Positions 6,191-11,409 of a stretch of DNA of 11,409 nt are shown here, one piece after another. Under the pieces are notes generated by a model. That model was not told where the DNA came from. It saw only the letters and a list, made by a program, of their open reading frames with translations, and ran no database searches. Position 1 is the first letter of the stretch, and each line of letters begins with the position of its first letter. The translations under genes and the position numbers were made by a program. The stretch is from CAIPVR01 sp049316905. GTDB taxonomy: Bacteria > Actinomycetota > Acidimicrobiia > Acidimicrobiales > Microtrichaceae. The stretch lies in NCBI GenBank assembly GCA_049316905.1, contig JBMOJH010000106.1:1-11409 (forward strand), given 5' to 3'.

Positions 6191-6517
6191 ATGGGCTGGG
6201 AACCGCTGCCGGAGGACCGGCGCACGACGCGTCGTGTCGACGAGGTCCTCGAGCGGCTGCACCGGACCCTCGGCCTGGCCCGGCCGGACGCCGTCCGGAC
6301 CCTCCAGGAGGCCTGGCCGAGGCTGGTCGGGCCCACCCTCGCGTCCGAGTGCCATTTCGAGTCCCTGCATGACGGCCGGCTCGTGGTGGCGGTCGGCGAT
6401 CCGGCGGTGGCCGAGCACCTGCGGTGGCAGGCCGCGGACCTGGTGGAGGCCGCGAACGAGCTCTGCGGCGGCGTGGCGGTGACCTCGGTCGAGGCCCGGG
6501 TCCGACGGCCGCGCTGA
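6191..6517 (+). CDS. DUF721 (DciA-like) protein
   Basis: The 108-residue product matches the DUF721 pattern seen between recF and gyrB in actinobacteria: W..LVGP.LA.E (from EAWPRLVGPTLASE), a DGRLVVAV strand, PAVAEHLRWQAADL and a short basic C-terminus. Members called DciA bind the replicative helicase DnaB and are thought to support its loading in bacteria lacking DnaC or DnaI. Whether this protein does so is inferred from the family and from its place beside dnaA, dnaN and recF. The ATG at 6191 follows AGGG (6180-6183) with a 7-nt spacer; that site overlaps the recF stop, so it is probably coupled to recF. No membrane segment or signal peptide is visible. The N-terminal 30 residues are charged. 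Confidence 0.88.
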   Translation: MGWEPLPEDRRTTRRVDEVLERLHRTLGLARPDAVRTLQEAWPRLVGPTLASECHFESLHDGRLVVAVGDPAVAEHLRWQAADLVEAANELCGGVAVTSVEARVRRPR

Positions 6518-6524
6518 CCACCGC

Positions 6525-6552
6525 GTCACCCTCGTCGTCACCCTCGTCGTCA
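6525..6552. repeat. 12-bp tandem repeat after the DUF721 gene
   Basis: GTCACCCTCGTC occurs twice in direct succession (6525-6536 and 6537-6548), followed by the partial unit GTCA. It begins 7 bp after the DUF721 stop. No function is evident. Confidence 0.75.
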
Positions 6553-6593
6553 GCATCGGCCCACCCAGTGCGCCGGGGCCTCACCGGGGTCCC

Positions 6594-6620
6594 GTCCCCG
6601 GCCCCGGGCGGCCCGGGGAC
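6594..6620 (+). terminator. GC-rich hairpin, possible terminator of dnaN-recF-DUF721
   Basis: GTCCCCGG (6594-6601) and CCGGGGAC (6613-6620) form a perfect 8-bp stem with an 11-nt loop. There is no T-run after it. Actinobacterial terminators often lack one, so the role is plausible but unproven. Confidence 0.4.
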
Positions 6621-6635
6621 ACCCCGTCGCGGTGG

Positions 6636-6641
6636 TACGAT
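6636..6641 (+). promoter_or_regulatory. Tentative -10 element of a gyrB promoter
   Basis: TACGAT resembles the -10 consensus and lies just after the hairpin and before the DnaA-box pair. No convincing -35 is present at 16-18 bp spacing, so this is weak. Confidence 0.25.
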
Positions 6642-6672
6642 GATGCCTCGTCACCCCCCGCCCCCGGCCACG

Positions 6673-6692
6673 TCGTCCACACGTTGTCCACA
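6673..6692 (+). promoter_or_regulatory. Pair of DnaA boxes upstream of gyrB
   Basis: TCGTCCACA (6673-6681) and TTGTCCACA (6684-6692) lie in the same orientation, 11 bp apart start to start. The second is a perfect match to the actinobacterial consensus and the first differs at one base. They sit 77-96 bp before the probable gyrB start, suggesting that DnaA could bind and regulate gyrBA. Confidence 0.6.
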
Positions 6693-6757
6693 GGGCTGCC
6701 CACCAGGGTGACCGAGGGGGTCGGGACACCCGTCCGGCACCCCCGTGACACCCCACC

Positions 6758-6762
6758 GGAGG
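6758..6762 (+). promoter_or_regulatory. Ribosome-binding site deciding the gyrB TTG start
   Basis: GGAGG is followed by a 6-nt spacer and TTG at 6769. The alternative GTG at 6745 lies before this site and has no good site of its own. Confidence 0.7.
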
Positions 6763-6768
6763 CTCCGT

Positions 6769-8742
6769 TTGGCCGCAGATCCCAGCACCTACGACGCCGA
6801 CGCCATCCAGGTGCTCGAGGGCCTCGAAGCCGTGCGCAAGCGCCCCGGCATGTACATCGGGTCCACAGGCCCGGCCGGTCTTCACCACATGGTCTACGAG
6901 GTCGTGGACAACTCGGTCGACGAGGCCATGGCCGGCTTCGCGACCACCATCGAGGTGGCCCTGCTCGCCGATGGTGGCTGTGAGGTCCGCGACGACGGCC
7001 GTGGCATCCCGGTGGACCCGTCCGTCCAGTACCCCGACATGAGTGCCGCGGAGGTGGTGCTCACCGTCCTGCACGCCGGTGGGAAGTTCGGCGGCGGTGG
7101 TTACAAGGTGTCGGGCGGTCTGCACGGCGTGGGCATCTCGGTGGTGAACGCGCTGTCCACGCGCGTGGAGGTGGAGATCGACCGGGGCGGCGAGCGCCAC
7201 GCGATGGCCTTCGCGGACGGCGGCGAGCTGGTCGACAAGCTGCACGTCATCGGCGAGTCGCCGCTCGGGCCCGACGGCGAGCCCCGGACCGGCACGACGG
7301 TGCGGTTCTGGCCCGACCCCACGGTCTTCGACGAGGTCGTCTTCCGGTCCGCCACGCTCACGGAACGGCTGCAGATGATGGCGTTCCTCAACGCCGGGCT
7401 GCGGATCACGTTCACCGACCTCCGTCCGGACCACTCGCCGGAACCGGTGGTGTTCCACTACGAGGGCGGAATCCGCGACTTCGTGCGGCACGTGAACGCG
7501 ACGAAGGAGTCGCTGTTCAGCGACGTCGGCTACCTCCGTCAGGGCGAGGAGACCACCCACGACGACGGGACCGTCGAGTCGATGGAGGTGGAGGTCGCGT
7601 TCCAGTGGAACACCGGCTACCACTCCGACGGCCTGCACTCGTTCGCGAACGGCATCAACACGATCGAGGGCGGCATGCACGAGGAGGGCTTCAAGAAGGC
7701 CCTCACCAACACGGTGAACCGCTACGCCCGCGAGCACCAGCTGCTCAAGGAGAAGGAGGACAACCTCCAGGGCGAGGACATCCGTGAGGGGCTCACGGCG
7801 ATCATCTCCGTGAAGCTGAGCGAACCGCAGTTCGAGGGCCAGACCAAGGCCAAGCTCGGCAACGTCCCGATGCGGTCCCTCGTCGAGCGCGCCACCAACG
7901 AGAAGCTCGCCGAGTGGCTCGAGGAGCACCCCTCCGAGGCCAAGCGGATCCTGCAGAAGGCGATCCAGGCCGCCCGCGCCCGCGAGGCCGCCCGCAACGC
8001 GCGCGAGGCGACCCGCCGCAAGTCCGCCCTCGACGGGGCCGGCCTGCCCGGGAAGCTCGCGGACTGCACGTCGAAGGACCCCCGTGAGGCCGAGCTCTAC
8101 ATCGTGGAGGGCAACTCGGCCGGTGGCTCGGCGAAGGAGGCCCGCGACTCGGCCACCATGGCGATCCTGCCGATCCGCGGGAAGATCCTGAACGTCGAGC
8201 GGGCCCGGCTGGACCGGATGCTCAAGAACACCGAGATCCAGGCGTTGATCTCCGCGATCGGTGCCGGTGTGGGCGAGGACGAGTTCGACGCCGAGAAGAT
8301 CCGCTACGGGAAGGTCATCCTGATGTGCGACGCCGATGTGGACGGCTCGCACATCCGCACGCTGCTCCTGACCTTCTTCTTCCGCCAGATGCGCCCGTTG
8401 GTGGAGGGCGGCCACGTGTTCATCGCGCAGCCGCCGCTCTATTCCACCGAGGTGGGCCGCAACAAGGTGTACCTGAAGGACGACGCGGCGAAGGCAGCGT
8501 TCCTCGCCGACCACCCGAACCACAAGAACGAGTTCCAGCGGCTGAAGGGCCTCGGCGAGATGGACGCCGAGGAGCTCTGGGCCACCACGATGGATCCCAC
8601 GCGCCGCACGCTGCTGCAGGTGTCGGTCGAGCAGGCCGCCATCGCGGACGAGGTGTTCTCGGTGCTGATGGGCGACGACGTGGAGAGCCGCAAGCACTTC
8701 ATCCAGACCAACGCGCAGGACGTGCGGTTCCTCGACATCTGA
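6769..8742 (+). CDS. gyrB: DNA gyrase subunit B
   Basis: GyrB is the ATPase and TOPRIM subunit of DNA gyrase, which introduces negative supercoils with GyrA. The TTG start gives 657 residues beginning MAADPSTYDADAIQVLEGLE, close to the usual N-terminus; a GTG at 6745 would add eight residues. The GHKL ATPase domain has the N-box EVVDNS with catalytic Glu44 and Asn48, DDGRGIP (75-81), and the glycine-rich GGKFGGGGYKVSGGLHGVG lid. The QTK loop is at 358-360. The TOPRIM domain has EGNSAGG with Glu447 and the metal-binding Asp521, Asp523 and Asp525 in DADVDGSH. RLKGLGEMDAEELW and the C-terminal VRFLDI are typical. There is no insertion of the E. coli kind in the TOPRIM region, as in actinobacteria. 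gyrA follows after 43 bp. Confidence 0.97.
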   Translation: MAADPSTYDADAIQVLEGLEAVRKRPGMYIGSTGPAGLHHMVYEVVDNSVDEAMAGFATTIEVALLADGGCEVRDDGRGIPVDPSVQYPDMSAAEVVLTVLHAGGKFGGGGYKVSGGLHGVGISVVNALSTRVEVEIDRGGERHAMAFADGGELVDKLHVIGESPLGPDGEPRTGTTVRFWPDPTVFDEVVFRSATLTERLQMMAFLNAGLRITFTDLRPDHSPEPVVFHYEGGIRDFVRHVNATKESLFSDVGYLRQGEETTHDDGTVESMEVEVAFQWNTGYHSDGLHSFANGINTIEGGMHEEGFKKALTNTVNRYAREHQLLKEKEDNLQGEDIREGLTAIISVKLSEPQFEGQTKAKLGNVPMRSLVERATNEKLAEWLEEHPSEAKRILQKAIQAARAREAARNAREATRRKSALDGAGLPGKLADCTSKDPREAELYIVEGNSAGGSAKEARDSATMAILPIRGKILNVERARLDRMLKNTEIQALISAIGAGVGEDEFDAEKIRYGKVILMCDADVDGSHIRTLLLTFFFRQMRPLVEGGHVFIAQPPLYSTEVGRNKVYLKDDAAKAAFLADHPNHKNEFQRLKGLGEMDAEELWATTMDPTRRTLLQVSVEQAAIADEVFSVLMGDDVESRKHFIQTNAQDVRFLDI

Positions 8743-8785
8743 GGACCCGGCCGCCGCGCCCCCCGCCACCCAGGGAGAGCCAGCC

Positions 8786-11409
8786 ATGAGCGACGAGGTC
8801 CCGCCCACGGGCGGCGACGGTGACGGCCCCGACGAGGTCGTCCCCGTCACCTTCGGTTCGATCGAGCCGATCGAGATCCAGCAGGAGATGGAGCAGTCCT
8901 TCCTGGACTACGCCATGTCGGTCATCGTGGCCCGGGCGCTGCCGGACGTGCGCGACGGCCTCAAGCCGGTGCACCGCCGGATCCTGTGGGCGATGCACGA
9001 GGGCGGCCTGCGGCCCGACCGCAACCATCGCAAGTGCGCCACGGTCGTCGGTGACGTGATCGGCAAGTACCACCCGCACGGCGACCAGGCCGTGTACGAC
9101 GCGCTGGTCCGCATGGGCCAGGACTTCTCGCTGCGGCACCCGTTGGTGGATCCCCACGGGAACTTCGGTTCGCCGTCGGACCCGCCGGCCGCCTACCGCT
9201 ACACCGAGTGCCGGCTCACCAACCTGGCCACCCGGATGCTGGCCGACATCGACGAGGACACCGTCGACTTCGTGCCGAACTTCGACGGCTCCAACGAGGA
9301 GCCCACGGTGCTGCCGGCGCGCTTCCCGAACCTGCTGGTCAACGGCAGCCAGGGCATCGCGGTGGGCATGGCCACGAACATCCCTCCGCACAACCTCGGC
9401 GAGATCATCGACGCCACGGTGCACCTGATCGAGAACCCCGAGGCCACCGTCGACGACCTCATGCAGTTCGTGAAGGGGCCCGACTTCCCGACCGGTGCCC
9501 AGATCATGGGCCGGGCCGGCCTGGTCTCCGCGTTCCGCACGGGCCGCGGCTCGATCAAGCTGCGGGCCCGCGCCGAGATCGAGGAGGGCCCCCGCGGCGA
9601 CCGCATCGTGGTCACCGAGATCCCGTACCAGACCTCCGTCGAGCAGATCGAGGAGAAGATCGCGGAGCTGGTCAACGCCCGGGAGATCGAGGGCATCCGC
9701 GAGATGCGGAACGAGTCGGCCCGCGGCGTCACGCGACTGGTGATCGAGCTCAAGCGCGACGCACCGGGCAACGTGATCCTCAACAACCTCTTCAAGCACA
9801 CGCCGCTGCAGACCAGCTTCCCGGTGAACATGGTGGCCCTGGTCGACGGCGTGCCCCGCACCCTCGACCTGCGGGCAGCGCTCGCGCACTACATCGACCA
9901 CCAGGTCGAGGTGATCCGTCGTCGGTCCGAGTTCCGGCTCGCCAAGGCGCGGCGTCGTGCCCACATCGTGGAGGGCTTCCTCCGGGCGCTGGATCTGATC
10001 GACGAGATCATCGCCGCCATCCGAGCCTCGGCCGACCGCTCGGCCGCGATCGAGGCACTCCAGGCCGAGGCGTTCGGCTTCTCCGAGATCCAGGCGACCG
10101 AGATCGTCGACATGCGCCTGTCGACCCTCACCCGGCTCGGTCGGGAACGCCTCGAGGAGGAGATGACGCAGCTGCGCGCCACGATCGCCGAGCTCGAGGC
10201 GATCCTGTCCGACGACGGCGTGCTGCGCGGCGTGATCATCACCGAACTCGGCGACGTGCGCGAGGAGTTCGCCACCGACCGTCGTTCGACGCTCGAGATC
10301 GACGAGGGCGACCTGGAGATCGAGGACCTCATCGACGACGAGGAGGTCGTCGTGGTGATGACCTCGCGGGGCTACATCAAGACCGTCGCCGGCGATGCCT
10401 TCCGGTCGCAGGGCCGCGGGGGACGGGGCGTGGCAGGGACCCGCCTGAAGGACGAGGACTACGTCACCGACATCATCGGGACCTCCGCACACGCGTTCCT
10501 GCTGTTCTTCTCGAACCTCGGCAAGGTGTACCGCCTCAAGGCCCACCGCATCCCGATGCGGGACCGCACGGCCCAGGGCCTCGCCATCGTGAACCTGCTG
10601 CGGCTGCAGCCGGACGAGCACATCCAGACGATCATCGACACCCGCGACTACGAGACGCACCGCTACCTGTTCTTCGTGACCCGCAACGGCGTGGTGAAGA
10701 AGACGATGTTCAATGCGTACGACAACGGTCGCCAGGACGGGCTGATCGCGATCAGCCTCCGCGACGGCGACGAGCTGGTGAGGGTGATCCCCACCTCCGG
10801 CCACGACGAGATCCTGCTGATCTCGAGTTCCGGGCAGGGCATCCGCTTCTCGGAGGAGGACGTCCGGCCGATGGGGCGCAACGCCAGCGGCGTGCGCGGC
10901 ATGCGGCTCCGCCCGGAGGACGCGGTGGTCGGCGCGGATGTGGTGGACGAGGACGGCCACGTGCTCACCATCACGGACGCCGGCTACGGCAAGCGCACCG
11001 CGGTGGAGCAGTTCAACCGGCAGGGCCGCGGTGGCCAGGGGGTCCGGGCCCACCGGGTGCGCGAGGGCCGGGGCCGCGTGGTCACGGGCTTCCTCGCCGA
11101 GGACGACGACGACGTCCTCCTCGTCAACGACTCGGGCACGATCATCCGTACGGTGGTGGGCTCGATCTCGGTCCAGGGGCGCGACGCCACCGGTGTGCGG
11201 GTCATGAACCTCGACGAGGACACCCGCGTGGCAGCGGTGGCCCGGGTGCCGGCCGGTCCCGAGGACCCGGACGACCTCGACGGGGCGGCCCCGGCCGTTG
11301 ACGCGGCGACCGGCGCGGACGATGACGGCTCGGCGGGCGTGGGCGATGGCGGCGGCCTCACCGACGACGACACCGATCCCGACATCGATCCCGACACCGA
11401 TGGCGACAC
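8786..11409 (+). CDS. gyrA: DNA gyrase subunit A (C-terminus cut by window edge)
   Basis: GyrA cuts and rejoins DNA and wraps it during supercoiling. The ATG at 8786 follows GGGAG (8773-8777) with an 8-nt spacer. 874 codons are visible, about the full family length. The breakage-reunion domain contains MSVIVARALPDVRDGLKPVHRR, the quinolone-contact segment HPHGDQAVYD (96-105), and the catalytic Arg138-Tyr139 in AAYRYTECRL. Positions 101 and 137 are unusual: Gln where Ser, Thr or Ala is usual, and Tyr where Met is usual. The beta-pinwheel domain carries the GyrA box as QGRGGRG (542-548) and a second box-like QGRGGQG (746-752). The end is Asp-rich (TDPDIDPDTD), like the acidic regulatory tails of other GyrA proteins. 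No stop is seen before the window ends. It is probably co-transcribed with gyrB. Confidence 0.97.
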   Translation, partial: MSDEVPPTGGDGDGPDEVVPVTFGSIEPIEIQQEMEQSFLDYAMSVIVARALPDVRDGLKPVHRRILWAMHEGGLRPDRNHRKCATVVGDVIGKYHPHGDQAVYDALVRMGQDFSLRHPLVDPHGNFGSPSDPPAAYRYTECRLTNLATRMLADIDEDTVDFVPNFDGSNEEPTVLPARFPNLLVNGSQGIAVGMATNIPPHNLGEIIDATVHLIENPEATVDDLMQFVKGPDFPTGAQIMGRAGLVSAFRTGRGSIKLRARAEIEEGPRGDRIVVTEIPYQTSVEQIEEKIAELVNAREIEGIREMRNESARGVTRLVIELKRDAPGNVILNNLFKHTPLQTSFPVNMVALVDGVPRTLDLRAALAHYIDHQVEVIRRRSEFRLAKARRRAHIVEGFLRALDLIDEIIAAIRASADRSAAIEALQAEAFGFSEIQATEIVDMRLSTLTRLGRERLEEEMTQLRATIAELEAILSDDGVLRGVIITELGDVREEFATDRRSTLEIDEGDLEIEDLIDDEEVVVVMTSRGYIKTVAGDAFRSQGRGGRGVAGTRLKDEDYVTDIIGTSAHAFLLFFSNLGKVYRLKAHRIPMRDRTAQGLAIVNLLRLQPDEHIQTIIDTRDYETHRYLFFVTRNGVVKKTMFNAYDNGRQDGLIAISLRDGDELVRVIPTSGHDEILLISSSGQGIRFSEEDVRPMGRNASGVRGMRLRPEDAVVGADVVDEDGHVLTITDAGYGKRTAVEQFNRQGRGGQGVRAHRVREGRGRVVTGFLAEDDDDVLLVNDSGTIIRTVVGSISVQGRDATGVRVMNLDEDTRVAAVARVPAGPEDPDDLDGAAPAVDAATGADDDGSAGVGDGGGLTDDDTDPDIDPDTDGD

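Larger units (their letters stand above)
6518..6768. other. DUF721-gyrB intergenic region
   Basis: These 251 bp hold no credible gene. In order they contain a 12-bp tandem repeat (6525-6552), a strong GC hairpin (6594-6620), a tentative -10 TACGAT (6636-6641), a DnaA-box pair (6673-6692) and the gyrB ribosome-binding site (6758-6762). This looks like an operon end followed by a separate gyrBA promoter region. Confidence 0.6.

Noticed and set aside
6903..6911. DnaA-box-like CGTGGACAA inside gyrB
   Set aside because: It encodes the conserved VVDN of the ATPase N-box, so the match is explained by protein coding.
6550..8850. Minus-strand open frame (766 codons) opposite gyrB
   Set aside because: Same reasoning: it mirrors gyrB codon structure and shows no family motif.
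8699..11053. Very long minus-strand open frame (784 codons) opposite gyrA
   Set aside because: It is antisense to a clear gyrA, has low-complexity His/Val/Asp/Leu content and matches no family I recognise. Such shadows arise from GC-rich third positions.
1..11409. Search for a novel system, mobile element, CRISPR array, tRNA or rRNA
   Set aside because: No inverted-repeat-bounded element, transposase, spacer array or RNA gene was seen; every coding region is a known core gene.

Overview
The window is the replication-origin neighbourhood of a high-GC bacterial chromosome, very probably an actinobacterium. The gene order is yidC, yidD, rnpA, rpmH on the minus strand, then dnaA, an origin-like gap, dnaN, recF, a DUF721/DciA-like gene, gyrB and gyrA on the plus strand. 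This is the conserved actinobacterial dnaA region. DnaA-box-like sites fit the TTGTCCACA/TTATCCACA family, and six of the ten genes appear to start at GTG or TTG. Wording in GyrA (RYTECRL) and YidD (PSPCRHVPSC) suggests a lineage away from Streptomyces and Mycobacterium, perhaps Acidimicrobiia-like. That placement is inference from memory of the families, not a search.

Left arm (1-1784, minus strand): rpmH (L34), rnpA (RNase P protein), yidD and yidC follow one another with overlaps of 2, 8 and 1 nt, so they look like one translationally coupled operon. YidC runs off the left edge inside its Lys/Gly/Ser-rich tail. The 440-bp divergent gap (1785-2224) separates rpmH from dnaA. It carries three closely spaced DnaA-box-like sites just before the probable GTG start of dnaA.

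Centre (2225-6517, plus strand): dnaA is followed by a 346-bp non-coding gap with scattered DnaA-box-like sites, inverted repeats and, near its right end, the least GC-rich stretch. There two overlapping box-like sites are followed by a CTA/CTG-type trinucleotide run resembling a DnaA-trio. This is the best oriC candidate. dnaN (sliding clamp), recF (repair ATPase) and a small DUF721 gene follow with short gaps, as one probable operon.

Right arm (6518-11409, plus strand): a 251-bp gap holds a 12-bp tandem repeat, a strong GC hairpin and the best DnaA-box pair in the window, 11 bp apart. Then come gyrB (TTG start after a clear ribosome-binding site) and gyrA (open at the right edge in an acidic tail).

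I found no mobile element, CRISPR array, tRNA, rRNA or unknown multi-gene system. The genes are ordinary core genes. The points worth a second look are the DnaA-box arrangements at dnaA, oriC and gyrB, the Gln at the quinolone-contact position of GyrA, and the repeat-built YidC tail.
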